NCBI RefSeq assembly: GCF_020905415.1
Contig: NZ_JAJJMP010000001.1
Coordinates: 4,089,066 to 4,153,065, forward strand
Origin: Myroides oncorhynchi
GTDB lineage: Bacteria > Bacteroidota > Bacteroidia > Flavobacteriales > Flavobacteriaceae
Direction of reading: 5' to 3'
DNA: 64,000 nt
Shown: positions 36,919 to 45,402 of the stretch, in pieces
How the letters are laid out: every line of letters starts with the position of its first letter
Numbering within the stretch: position 1 is the first letter of the stretch
Translations under genes and position numbers: made by a program
Notes under the pieces: model-generated
What the model saw: only the letters and a program-made list of their open reading frames with translations
The model's database searches: none
What the model was told of the DNA's origin: nothing

Positions 36919-37995
36919 TTGTTAAGTTACTTTTTAAAAAAACTATTATACGCTTTCTTCACTTTATTTGGTGTAGTTACGGTAGTGTTCTTTTTGTTTA
37001 ACGTCCTACCTGGTGATCCTGCTAGAATGATGCTTGACCAAAATGAGAATTCAGAACAACTACTTGCTATCAAAAAGAAGTATGGCTTTGACCAACCAAA
37101 AGGAAGACAGTATCTCTTATATCTAAACGATTTATCTCCTCTCTCTATACACAGTCAGACAGCAGGTGATTATAGCTATAACGCAGAGAATAAATATACA
37201 GGTACAGTGTTATTTAGCATTAGCAACTATGATCTAATGCTAAAAACACCTTACCTAAGAGAAAGCTTTCAGAAGAGTGGTAAGAAAGTAAGTAGTATAC
37301 TTGCTGAGACCTTACCTAACACAATACTTCTAGCAACTTTAGCTATATGCATAGCCTTGTTCTTTGGGGTATTTTTAGGAGTCATCTCTGCTTTGTATAA
37401 AAACACTTGGCTTGATAAAACTATTGCTATTATCAGTACATTCGGGATGAGTATCCCTTCTTTTTTTAGTGCTATCCTATTTGCTTGGATATTCGGATAT
37501 ATCTTACACAGCTACACAGGACTATCAATGACAGGGAGCCTATATGAAGTAGATGACTTCGGAGAAGGAAGACACTTAGTACTTAAGAATGCGATATTGC
37601 CATCTGTAGTACTCGGTATTAGACCACTAGCAGTAGTAATCCAATTAATGAAAAATACACTCTTAGAAGTCCTAAATCAAGATTATATACGCACCGCTAA
37701 AGCTAAAGGATTGAGTACAGCACAGATTATCTATAAACACGCGTTAAAAAACTCTTTAAACCCTGTGGTTACAGCCTTATCTGGATGGTTTGCCTCTATG
37801 CTTGCAGGAGCAGTATTTGTAGAGTATATCTTCGGATGGAATGGATTGGGTAAAGAAATAGTTGATGCATTAAATACGTTAGACTTACCTGTTATTATGG
37901 GGGCTGTACTTATTATCTCTTCTTCTTTCGTAATCATTACTATTTTAGTAGATTTGATATACGCTTATCTAGACCCTAGAATCAAGTTAAATTAA
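36919..37995 (+). CDS. ABC transporter permease, DppB/OppB type
   Basis: A 358-residue inner-membrane permease. TM1 in FLKKLLYAFFTLFGVVTVVF, the family loop FNVLPGDPARMM, and the EAA motif RTAKAKGLSTAQIIYKHALK followed by NSLNPVV. Six membrane helices are expected. The start is a TTG at 36919, the only start before TM1 and 12 nt after the previous stop. It is alone: no partner permease, solute-binding protein or ATPase is encoded in the window, so it either works with components encoded elsewhere or has a different role. The insertion of ~100 residues between TM1 and TM2 is longer than in classical DppB. Confidence 0.85.
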   Translation: MLSYFLKKLLYAFFTLFGVVTVVFFLFNVLPGDPARMMLDQNENSEQLLAIKKKYGFDQPKGRQYLLYLNDLSPLSIHSQTAGDYSYNAENKYTGTVLFSISNYDLMLKTPYLRESFQKSGKKVSSILAETLPNTILLATLAICIALFFGVFLGVISALYKNTWLDKTIAIISTFGMSIPSFFSAILFAWIFGYILHSYTGLSMTGSLYEVDDFGEGRHLVLKNAILPSVVLGIRPLAVVIQLMKNTLLEVLNQDYIRTAKAKGLSTAQIIYKHALKNSLNPVVTALSGWFASMLAGAVFVEYIFGWNGLGKEIVDALNTLDLPVIMGAVLIISSSFVIITILVDLIYAYLDPRIKLN

Positions 37996-38019
37996 AACAA
38001 TAAAACAGAAATATAACCT

Positions 38020-38601
38020 ATGAAAAAAATATTTATTGCCATCGCTCTTGTAGCTGTATCATTTGCTTCTTGTAAAGAAGAAACACAAAAAACAGAAGAA
38101 GTTACAACTACACTTGCTGATGAAACTACTGCTACACCTGAGGTAGAGCAAGTAAAAGACACAACTGCTTTCGCTCAAAGAGCTTTAGAACAAGAGTTCG
38201 CTGAACTAGATGGTAAAGCCATTACGTTACAACAAATCCTTGAGCAACAAAAAGGAAAGGCTATTGTTATTGATGTTTGGGCTGCTTGGTGTCCTGACTG
38301 TATCAAAGCAGTACCTACAATGAAAGAAATCAAAAAAGAATTTCCTAATGTAGTTTTCGTAAACCTTTCTTTAGATAAAACAGAAGAAGCATGGAAAGAA
38401 GCAATAAAGAAATACGGTATAGAAGGACTACAATATTACTCTAAAGAAGGAAAAGGGATGAAAGGTGACTTCGGTAAGTCATTAGACTTAAACTGGATCC
38501 CTCGTTATATCGTAGTTGATAAAGAAGGAAATATAGCATACTATAATGCTACTGAAAAGAACTTCGACCAAATAAAAGACTTACTTAAAAAAATTCAATA
38601 A
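38020..38601 (+). CDS. TlpA-like thioredoxin lipoprotein
   Basis: A 193-residue exported thioredoxin. Lipoprotein signal MKKIFIAIALVAVSFASCKE (Cys 18), an acidic Thr/Glu-rich linker to about residue 55, then a thioredoxin fold with active site WAAWCPDCIKAVPTM near residue 85-99 and the cis-Pro region near NWIPRYIVVDKEGNIAYYN. Acts as a membrane-tethered periplasmic thiol reductase. Sits between the permease and tpiA in one operon. Confidence 0.92.
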   Translation: MKKIFIAIALVAVSFASCKEETQKTEEVTTTLADETTATPEVEQVKDTTAFAQRALEQEFAELDGKAITLQQILEQQKGKAIVIDVWAAWCPDCIKAVPTMKEIKKEFPNVVFVNLSLDKTEEAWKEAIKKYGIEGLQYYSKEGKGMKGDFGKSLDLNWIPRYIVVDKEGNIAYYNATEKNFDQIKDLLKKIQ

Positions 38602-38602
38602 T

Positions 38603-39358
38603 ATGAGACATTCAATCGTTGCAGGTAACTGGAAGATGCATAAGACTTATGCAGAGACACACACTCTATTAGATGAGTTAATCGAAAAATTACCTTCAGG
38701 AAAAGAAGTTGAAGTTATCGTAGCTCCAACTTTTGTGAACTTAGCTAGTGCTGTAGCTCATTTAGAAGGAACTAATGTACAAGTATCTGCTCAGAATATG
38801 CACCAAGCGGAAGGCGGGGCTTTCACAGGTGAAATATCTGCTCAGATGCTTACAGCTATTGGAGTAGAGACTGTTATCATTGGGCACTCTGAGAGAAGAC
38901 ACTTCTTTAACGAAACTGACGCTGTATTAGCTGATAAGGTAAATACTGCTTTACGTCATAATATGCGTGTGATCTACTGTATCGGTGAAGAGCTTAAAGA
39001 CAGGGAGAACAAACAGTTCTTAAACGTTATCTTTAACCAACTAAGAGATGGGCTATTCCACCTTACGAAAGAACAGTGGAGTAATATCGTTATCGCATAT
39101 GAACCTGTATGGGCTATCGGAACAGGGATGACTGCTTCTCCTGAACAAGCACAAGAGATTCACGCATTTATCCGTCAAGAAATTGACAGAAAATACGACA
39201 AGTCTGTAGCTGAGAATACTTCTATCTTATACGGAGGAAGTGTAAAACCTAGTAATGCGCAAGAGATCTTCTCTAAGCCTGATGTAGACGGTGGTCTTAT
39301 CGGTGGTGCTGCTCTAGTGGCTGATGACTTCATCGCTATCGTAAACGCTGCTAACTAA
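38603..39358 (+). CDS. tpiA: Triose-phosphate isomerase
   Basis: Glycolytic enzyme interconverting DHAP and G3P, 251 residues. Catalytic residues: Lys in VAGNWKMHKTY, His in VIIGHSERRHFF, Glu in IVIAYEPVWAIGTG (loop 6 follows), and the phosphate loop ILYGGSVKPSN. Starts immediately after tlpA (1 nt gap), ends before a strong terminator. Confidence 0.98.
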   Translation: MRHSIVAGNWKMHKTYAETHTLLDELIEKLPSGKEVEVIVAPTFVNLASAVAHLEGTNVQVSAQNMHQAEGGAFTGEISAQMLTAIGVETVIIGHSERRHFFNETDAVLADKVNTALRHNMRVIYCIGEELKDRENKQFLNVIFNQLRDGLFHLTKEQWSNIVIAYEPVWAIGTGMTASPEQAQEIHAFIRQEIDRKYDKSVAENTSILYGGSVKPSNAQEIFSKPDVDGGLIGGAALVADDFIAIVNAAN

Positions 39359-39377
39359 TAGCAACTATAATATATCT

Positions 39378-39407
39378 AAAGGCTTTAAGTGATTACTTAA
39401 AGCCTTT
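39378..39407 (+). terminator. Terminator of the tpiA operon
   Basis: AAAGGCTTTAAGT (39378-39390) pairs with its complement (39395-39407) over 13 bp around GATT, and the plus strand continues with a T-run to 39411. Confidence 0.92.
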
Positions 39408-39457
39408 TTTTATTTGCAAAAAACAACAAATACAACTGAATGCCAAATAGTTATTAT

Positions 39458-39487
39458 TTGAAAGCAGCTAAATTATTTATACATTTG
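39458..39487 (+). promoter_or_regulatory. Bacteroidota-type promoter, leaderless configuration
   Basis: TTG (39458-39460), 19 bp, TACATTTG (39480-39487): a perfect match to TTG-N19-TAnnTTTG. The ATG of the small frameshifted gene is only 5 nt downstream, so the transcript would begin at or next to the start codon. Confidence 0.75.
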
Positions 39488-39491
39488 CACT

Positions 39492-39696
39492 ATGTTAGTT
39501 ACAAGAAACGATATTACTTTTTTTAAATAACTTATCAAAAGCAAATGACTTCATTGCAATAGATACAATACCTGAGAACTTTATTACTGAGTTTCAATGG
39601 TATTTCTTTGGGAAGACTTTTGTAGAAAAAGATGGTGAGTTATTCGCTTATCCACACGACATAAAAGAGTGGGTAAGATATATGTATGCCAAGTAA
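39492..39696 (+). pseudogene. Small gene interrupted by a frameshift in a T7 run
   Basis: ATG 39492 opens MLVTRNDITFFK and stop. One base less in the T-run at 39518-39524 joins it to a downstream frame (NNLSKANDFIAIDTIPEN, FITEFQWYFFGKTF, then AYPHDIKEWVRYMYAK and TAA at 39694), giving a 67-residue protein with no other start codon. Total length 205 nt is exactly one base over 68 codons. The protein is not recognised, but its composition and clean stop position look coding. Either a true frameshift, phase variation at the homopolymer, or a sequencing error. Confidence 0.55.
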
Positions 39697-39781
39697 GCTA
39701 ACAATTCAATCCACTAAATAGCTTCCCTCCTCCCTTATAGTACTTTTACAACTTATTTAAATAGATTCTAAATAATTATCA

Positions 39782-39789
39782 TACATTTG
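39782..39789 (+). promoter_or_regulatory. -7 element of the AraC-type gene
   Basis: TACATTTG, matching TAnnTTTG, 22 bp upstream of the AraC-type start codon. No TTG at the ideal -33 distance, which would fit a regulated promoter. Confidence 0.5.
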
Positions 39790-39811
39790 TATTCTATTAA
39801 ATGATATACAA

Positions 39812-40669
39812 ATGACTAATACTAATGAAATTATCACGTACAGCCAGTCTCCTAAAGCTTTAGGTGGTATTTATGTAAAAGATCATATCCATATAGATCA
39901 GAAGAAGTCTATCATTAACCATACGCATAGAGATGATTATTACGTAATATCTATTATTACTAATGGAGAGATGAGAATGGACTGTGAGATGGAGACATTC
40001 ACTGCCTTACGCAATAACATACTTATCGTCAAACCTCATCAAATACACAACGTTAGACATATCAGTGATGACTTCAGAGGATATCTATTAGGCATACAAG
40101 AGTATAGAATACCTAATGACATCAATGATCTGCTATACACGCTACCAGATAGTCAACAACTTCTAAACATAAAAGAAGATGAGATGGATATGCTCGCTAC
40201 TACTTTTGAATTAATGAAAAAGCACACTGCTGTAGATAGCCAACACAAAACTCAAATCATCAATGGTCTGTTCTCTACAGTACTATATAGCATCTGTTCT
40301 CAGACTACACATACGCAACCAGTAAAAGAATTGGGTACGCAGTCTCAACCAACTGTAATCACAGGTAACTTTAAACGTCTAATCACACATCAGACGCACT
40401 TAAACCTACCTTCTTACTTTGCAAATAAGTTGAACATAACCACTGCTCACCTTAATGACTGTGTAAAGAAAACAACGGGACATACTGTGAGTTATTGGCT
40501 AAAGAAATCTATTCTAGATGAAGCTAAACGCCTACTTTATTATACCAACAAGCCAGTTAAAGAGATTGCTTTTAACCTTGGTTTTGAAGATCATACCTAT
40601 TTCTCACGTATGTTTAAAAAACTAACTTATCAGACCCCTCTACAATTTAGGGATACAGTGAGAGCCTAA
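39812..40669 (+). CDS. AraC-family transcriptional regulator
   Basis: A 285-residue regulator: N-terminal cupin-like sensor (HIDQKKSIINHTHRDDYYVI with a His cluster, then ILIVKPHQIHNVRHISDDF) and C-terminal double HTH (NKLNITTAHLNDCVKKTTGH, then PVKEIAFNLGFEDHTYFSRM and FKKLTYQTPLQFR). A siderophore-interacting protein gene follows in the same orientation after 343 bp, a pairing often seen in Flavobacteriaceae, suggesting iron-related control. Ligand unknown. Confidence 0.92.
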   Translation: MTNTNEIITYSQSPKALGGIYVKDHIHIDQKKSIINHTHRDDYYVISIITNGEMRMDCEMETFTALRNNILIVKPHQIHNVRHISDDFRGYLLGIQEYRIPNDINDLLYTLPDSQQLLNIKEDEMDMLATTFELMKKHTAVDSQHKTQIINGLFSTVLYSICSQTTHTQPVKELGTQSQPTVITGNFKRLITHQTHLNLPSYFANKLNITTAHLNDCVKKTTGHTVSYWLKKSILDEAKRLLYYTNKPVKEIAFNLGFEDHTYFSRMFKKLTYQTPLQFRDTVRA

Positions 40670-41012
40670 GTCTTTTTGTGATGTTGTGGAATCGTTTTTT
40701 TGTGATGCCGTGATATACAACTGTCTTAATTCTTAATTTGCAATTAGATCACATTCCTTGTAGATATACTTGCTCAATATAATGAGACCCTTCGTTCCTC
40801 AGGGGTGACATAGTTTGTGGAAGTTGATAGCGAATAAAACAACTGCGCTAGTGCGGATTTAAAATCCATACCGTATATGTCCTAATGCCGAAAGCAAACA
40901 TTCCTAATTCCTAATTGAAGCCGAAGGCGCCTCTATTTATCCAATCATCTCCTATTAAAGTTTTATTATTTAGAATCAGTTTATCTAGACCTTTGTTTTA
41001 AATAAAAATGAT
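40670..41012. other. 343-bp intergenic region without gene
   Basis: No frame of substance. It contains a small palindrome GGATTTAAAATCC (40855-40867) in a locally GC-richer stretch, unlike the AT-rich surroundings, possibly a remnant of a repeat element. The upstream region of the siderophore-interacting gene is at its right end, with no convincing TAnnTTTG. Confidence 0.5.
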
Positions 41013-41741
41013 ATGCCGAAGATACCAAAACTAATAGGAACTATAGTAAAGACTGCTTGGAGCAAGATGTTTATCACTGTTACTGTCACTCAAAAAGAAC
41101 AAATAAGTACTGAACTGTTGAGAATACGCTTTGAAGCAAACCTATCTAATTCAAAGTATGAGATAGGACAAGCTATACTAATGCAGATATCAGATACAGA
41201 ATATAGAAACTATACACCTAGTGCTTTTAATAAAGAAGAGGGGTACTTCAATGTGCTTTTTCATCAGAAAGCTAAAGGTCCGGGAACAACCTTTTTTAGA
41301 GAAGTAGCCATCGGAGCAAAGCTAACGTCTAGTCTACCTAGAGGTCAGAATGTCTATGATGAAAATACCTATTATCATTTTTTCTATGGGGATGATACTT
41401 GTATTGGTTTTTGCCAAGCATTACAAGAAGAAATGAAAAAAAACAATCACAAACTAGAGGGTATACTTGAGTTGAGTGATAATGCAATACCATATGCCAA
41501 CGACTATTTACCTTATATGGAGTACATCGAGAAATCAGATGATAAAGAAGTATATCCTGCAGTTGATTATCTAGAATCTATAGATACTTATCGTTGGAAT
41601 AAGATTATGCACGGACAATTTTACCTTATGGGTAATAGTAAAAGTATACAGAAGTTCAGAAAGGCACTTAGAGCAAAAGGAGTGTCTGCCAATAATATCA
41701 TCACACAGCCTTTTTGGGCGGAAGGAAAAGTTGGGCTATAA
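41013..41741 (+). CDS. Siderophore-interacting (FAD/NAD(P)H ferric reductase-like) protein
   Basis: A 242-residue protein with the two-domain SIP/ferredoxin-reductase layout: an FAD-binding beta-barrel with RNYTPSAFNKEEGYFNVLF (equivalent of the RPYT FAD motif), HQKAKGPGTTFFREVAIG, and a C-terminal NAD(P)-binding-like domain with FYGDDTCIGFCQAL and the terminal FWAEGKVGL. SIP proteins reduce ferric siderophores in the cytoplasm. The expected AraC-type regulator is upstream. Confidence 0.82.
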   Translation: MPKIPKLIGTIVKTAWSKMFITVTVTQKEQISTELLRIRFEANLSNSKYEIGQAILMQISDTEYRNYTPSAFNKEEGYFNVLFHQKAKGPGTTFFREVAIGAKLTSSLPRGQNVYDENTYYHFFYGDDTCIGFCQALQEEMKKNNHKLEGILELSDNAIPYANDYLPYMEYIEKSDDKEVYPAVDYLESIDTYRWNKIMHGQFYLMGNSKSIQKFRKALRAKGVSANNIITQPFWAEGKVGL

Positions 41742-41809
41742 GTACAATCATTCATTTATCAGATACCTACTGCATATAAGCTAAAGTAGGTATCTTGACT
41801 CCTTACCCC

Positions 41810-42343
41810 CTATCTATTTTTATACATTAACAGTGCTTTATACGGATCTCCTTTTAATCCTAACAACTGTGCAAAGGCAGGTTCTGTCTTTATTCCCAAT
41901 TCTTTGAGCTTGATAACTTCTTGTCTAAACACCTCGTCTTTAACTTGTAAAATCCTATGTTCTATCAGCATATGTCTGTAGCCATTCTGTTTATTTACAG
42001 CGATAGCCTGAGCGAATAACTCTACAGGAAACTCAGCTATCGTAAAATTGACAACCACAGTAGGTATACTAGCAATAATCACCTCTGTCAGTACATAGTC
42101 TTGCATAGAAGAAAAAGCTATTCCTACTACTTGAATAAACCCTTCCCTATCTTCAAAACAACAAGCAATATCTAAATCACTACTCTCTATCGCAATATCA
42201 ATAGGAAAGGTTCCTATCAATACAGGATCAAAAGCCTTAAGTGTCTCCATTATACGATATTGTTCAAGTACCTCACCAATACGCTGTTGTACGACATTAC
42301 CTTGTTTTAAATAAGTCAGGTTTCTAAAATCAATATTACTCAT
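41810..42343 (-). CDS. DUF4269 (nucleotidyltransferase-like) protein
   Basis: A 177-residue protein matching DUF4269: LIGTFPIDIAIESSDLDIACC carries the G-x-x-x-D/E-x-S-D-L-D-I pattern of a minimal nucleotidyltransferase active site, followed by PTVVVNFTIAEFPVELFAQ and VNKQNGYRHMLIEHRIL. Substrate unknown. It is 17 nt downstream of the SMR transporter gene, same strand. Confidence 0.85.
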   Translation of the reverse strand: MSNIDFRNLTYLKQGNVVQQRIGEVLEQYRIMETLKAFDPVLIGTFPIDIAIESSDLDIACCFEDREGFIQVVGIAFSSMQDYVLTEVIIASIPTVVVNFTIAEFPVELFAQAIAVNKQNGYRHMLIEHRILQVKDEVFRQEVIKLKELGIKTEPAFAQLLGLKGDPYKALLMYKNR

Positions 42344-42360
42344 TTATCTACTTATAACTA

Positions 42361-42693
42361 CTAATGTGCACTCATTTTAGAGAACACATTGATTACTACT
42401 ACTCCTGCTATAATCAGCCCTAAACCTACTATCGCAGGCAAATCTGGTTTCTGATTATACAGTACAACAGCCACCAAAGTTACTAATACTATTCCTACCC
42501 CCGACCATATCGCATACGCCACTCCAACAGGAATACTGCGCAAGGTCAAACTCAAACAATAAAATGCAGCCGCGTACATCACAATAGTCAATACACTAGG
42601 CCACAACTGCGTAAACTCATTAGATGCCTTCAACGCACTTGTCCCCACTACTTCACAGCAAATCGCTATGAACAAAAAGATGAAATTCTTCAT
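42361..42693 (-). CDS. Small multidrug resistance (SMR) exporter
   Basis: A 110-residue four-helix drug/proton antiporter. The essential Glu is in the first helix (FIAICCEVVGTSALKAS, residue 14), W-x-S-G in VAYAIWSGVGIVLVT near residue 63, and TM4 ends IIAGVVVINVFSK. Length is that of EmrE/QacE. A Crp/Fnr-type regulator gene lies 63 nt upstream on the same strand and may control it. Confidence 0.94.
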   Translation of the reverse strand: MKNFIFLFIAICCEVVGTSALKASNEFTQLWPSVLTIVMYAAAFYCLSLTLRSIPVGVAYAIWSGVGIVLVTLVAVVLYNQKPDLPAIVGLGLIIAGVVVINVFSKMSAH

Positions 42694-42756
42694 ATATCAC
42701 GCTAATATTAGGGTACAAAAATAGCCCTCAAATGAGGGCTACTATTTTGATATATA

Positions 42757-43317
42757 TCAAATTCGTCTAATTCTGCTTAATGTCTCTTGCGAAATACCCA
42801 AGTAAGACGCTATATTACCAAGAGGGATGCGGTGGACATCGCTTTCTAAATCTTTAATTAATCGATGATAACGTTCTGTAGCAGACATCGTCTGTAACTG
42901 AAAAGCCCTATCCTCTAACTGCAAACAATAATCTTCTGTGGCTCTCCTCAAAATCAGGTTGAGCTCAGGATACTCTTTGTAAAAACGAAACAACACTTGA
43001 TTGGGAATAGCATATACCACACAGTCTTCCATACATTGGATAAACTCTAGAGATGCCTTGCTCTTATACATCTGATAAGTAGATCCCATAATCATCTGCT
43101 CGAATACAAACCACACATCTATCTCTTGGTCATTATGCATATAGAATCCACGCACAAATCCTTCTTCTAATACATAGAGACTCCCCGAGAGTTGACCTTT
43201 CTTTAGTAGGTACTCCCCTTTTTTCTTATAAATAATCTGAATATTTCTCTCTAGTGCATCTTTACACATCGGAGATAAATACCCATATTGCTCGAATAAT
43301 CTAATCAACATATTCAT
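42757..43317 (-). CDS. Crp/Fnr-family transcriptional regulator
   Basis: A 186-residue regulator with an N-terminal cyclic-nucleotide-binding-type jelly roll (GEYLLKKGQLSGSLYVLEEG, VRGFYMHNDQEIDVWFVFEQ) and a C-terminal HTH (LGNIASYLGISQETLSRIRR) that ends right after the recognition helix. No cysteine set for an Fe-S cluster, so not a classical FNR. This compact form is common in Bacteroidota next to transporter genes. Confidence 0.9.
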   Translation of the reverse strand: MNMLIRLFEQYGYLSPMCKDALERNIQIIYKKKGEYLLKKGQLSGSLYVLEEGFVRGFYMHNDQEIDVWFVFEQMIMGSTYQMYKSKASLEFIQCMEDCVVYAIPNQVLFRFYKEYPELNLILRRATEDYCLQLEDRAFQLQTMSATERYHRLIKDLESDVHRIPLGNIASYLGISQETLSRIRRI

Positions 43318-43342
43318 AGCGGTTCACGATTATGGCTTACTG

Positions 43343-43861
43343 TTATACAAGTCTAATATACCAAAAATTTGGCACACCTTCATCTAAAAGTGTATCAACT
43401 ACTTTAAAACCAACTTTTTCTAACACATGCCTAGAACCAGCATTCCCTACTTCAGAGCTAGCGTGTATAGGCAGTACAGTCAAATACTTATCCGCGTACA
43501 CCAAGCAAGCTTTTGCAGTCTCAGTAGCATATCCCTTTCCCCACGCATCATAAATAAAGCGATATCCTATGTCTAAATATTCTGCTACCCCACCTGGTCC
43601 ATCCTTTAAATATTTGAATCCAGTCCAACCGATAAAAGTATTCGTTTCTTTCTCTATCACTGCCCATCTACCAATTCCAAAATCCTCATATTGCTTTCTG
43701 ATAAAACGTATTGTATTAAGAGCCTCTTCTTTACTTTTTATTGGTTTCTTACCTAAATATTCCTGTACACGCATATCACTATCTAAGAGATACATCCCCT
43801 CTACATCTCCTTCTTCTAAAGGGCGAATTATTAACCTATCTGTTTCTATTATTTCTTTCAT
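43343..43861 (-). CDS. GNAT-family N-acetyltransferase
   Basis: A 172-residue RimJ/RimL-like acetyltransferase: ETDRLIIRPLEEGDVEGMYL start, GIGRWAVIEKETNTFIGWTG, LDIGYRFIYDAWGKGYATET (acetyl-CoA loop) and HASSEVGNAGSRHVLEKVGF. Acceptor unknown. Its start overlaps the end of the ATP-binding protein gene by 26 nt. Confidence 0.92.
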   Translation of the reverse strand: MKEIIETDRLIIRPLEEGDVEGMYLLDSDMRVQEYLGKKPIKSKEEALNTIRFIRKQYEDFGIGRWAVIEKETNTFIGWTGFKYLKDGPGGVAEYLDIGYRFIYDAWGKGYATETAKACLVYADKYLTVLPIHASSEVGNAGSRHVLEKVGFKVVDTLLDEGVPNFWYIRLV

Positions 43862-44405
43862 CTTCTTCTTGTTCTAATATCTGAATCACGAAATTCACTC
43901 GCTCATTGACAGTTCCTGTAGGCACTTCTACTACCCTATAACCGTATTTTTGATACGTTATTTTCATTACTTCGTAAGTATTAATCGCTATAGTCATATC
44001 CTGTTTGCGTTCTTTATCTTGAGTATAAATCTCTTCCCACGGCGGAAAGATAAATACAGTTGGCATATATGGGAGACTAGAAGCGAGTTGATGCTGTTCT
44101 TTACTTATATCAAGTCCTTCTAAAACAGCATACCCTATACTATCGATTATCCCTCTATCCCACAGCACTACTGCATCTGTGGTACGTTGTCTATAATCAG
44201 CTATAGACTGCTCCAACATTGCTTCATAAAATAACTGTCTATTCGCCCAAGGTAACACATCACTATCCTTTACTTGTTCCCGTTGGATAATTGCTCTGCC
44301 TACCTCAGCCATTACAGTGTATCCTTTCGTTTGTAAGGCATTGAGAAGTGTAGTCTTTCCACTACCTGGTCCTCCCGTAAATATATAAAATGGCGGTATT
44401 TTCAT
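43836..44405 (-). CDS. AAA_28-type ATP/GTP-binding protein (predicted kinase)
   Basis: A 189-residue P-loop protein: Walker A IFTGGPGSGKTTLLNAL at residues 8-24, EVGRAIIQREQVKDSD, and a Walker B-like VVLWDRGIIDSIGYAV near residue 80. Family AAA_28, often annotated as predicted ATPase or kinase; substrate unknown. Overlaps the GNAT gene by 26 nt. Confidence 0.88.
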   Translation of the reverse strand: MKIPPFYIFTGGPGSGKTTLLNALQTKGYTVMAEVGRAIIQREQVKDSDVLPWANRQLFYEAMLEQSIADYRQRTTDAVVLWDRGIIDSIGYAVLEGLDISKEQHQLASSLPYMPTVFIFPPWEEIYTQDKERKQDMTIAINTYEVMKITYQKYGYRVVEVPTGTVNERVNFVIQILEQEEDERNNRNR

Positions 44406-44477
44406 TTTTAAGTAATCAATGAATAGTAATCAGTAATGAGAGTTTGAGAATTACTCGTTATTTTGTTAACGCAGATT

Positions 44478-45284
44478 TTATAAGCTTTGCTTAGCTACGA
44501 TAGCATATACTAAAGGTGCTTTATCTCCGAACGGTTTGATCTGATATTTCTTAGGCGCTATCTCTACCACGTGATTAAAACACGGATAAGGCGAATAATT
44601 ATGCTCCTCGAACGTAGCAATTTGCAATTGATTATTAACTATTCCCTGTACTACATCAGCGATACTGTGATTCCAATTGACAGTATTAAACTCCGATTCA
44701 GCAGATGTGTCTGCATATGTACCAATCTCTGTTTCAACGATAGCCTCAACATTAAAATAAGAGTATTCTATCTTGGTAAAGTCATAATCATACATCCAAA
44801 TCAAAGGATGAAACTCCACAAAAACGAACTTCCCACCTAGCTTGACAAACTTAGCTACTATCTCTCCCCATTTGTTCATATCAGGTAGCCATCCGATCAC
44901 GCCATAACTGGTATAGACGATATCAAACTGCTCCTTTAATACCTCTGGAAGTTGATACACATCACTACAGATAAAACGTACATCTACTCCTAACTGCTCT
45001 GCCACTTCTTGCCCTTTAGCAATCGCCTTATCAGACAAATCAACGCCTGTTACCTCCGCTCCCATTCTCGCTAAGGAAATAGTATCCTGACCAAAATGAC
45101 ACTGCAAGTGCAGAATCTTCTTCCCTCTAACATCTCCTAATAGATTCAACTCTATTTCGTTTAGAGAAGTCTCCCCTACTAAGAAGTCTTTCATATTATA
45201 GAACTCAGAATCAACATGTATCTCTACCTTCTCATTCCAAGTTTTCTTATTTACATTTATATAATTGTGCTCTGTATCCATCAT
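44478..45284 (-). CDS. Class I SAM-dependent methyltransferase
   Basis: A 268-residue methyltransferase with the SAM motif ILHLQCHFGQDTISLARMGA (motif I), TGVDLSDKAIAKGQEVAEQ (motif II acidic end), DVRFICSDVYQLPE and FDIVYTSYGVIGWLPDM. Resembles small-molecule methyltransferases of the UbiE/Methyltransf_25 type. A second ATG is available directly after the first. Monocistronic. Confidence 0.88.
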   Translation of the reverse strand: MMDTEHNYINVNKKTWNEKVEIHVDSEFYNMKDFLVGETSLNEIELNLLGDVRGKKILHLQCHFGQDTISLARMGAEVTGVDLSDKAIAKGQEVAEQLGVDVRFICSDVYQLPEVLKEQFDIVYTSYGVIGWLPDMNKWGEIVAKFVKLGGKFVFVEFHPLIWMYDYDFTKIEYSYFNVEAIVETEIGTYADTSAESEFNTVNWNHSIADVVQGIVNNQLQIATFEEHNYSPYPCFNHVVEIAPKKYQIKPFGDKAPLVYAIVAKQSL

Positions 45285-45402
45285 CCTAATTCTTACGTTA
45301 GTTTTAAAGCACTAAAAATAGGTAATTCTAGGCATAGTTAACAGATCCAAATACAGTATTTTACAAGAGAACAATGTCGCTAGTATAATTATTTCTATTC
45401 TG

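Noticed and set aside
40849..40870. GGATTTAAAATCC palindrome as a transcription terminator
   Set aside because: Short, no U-tract, and not adjacent to a gene end; noted only within the intergenic entry.
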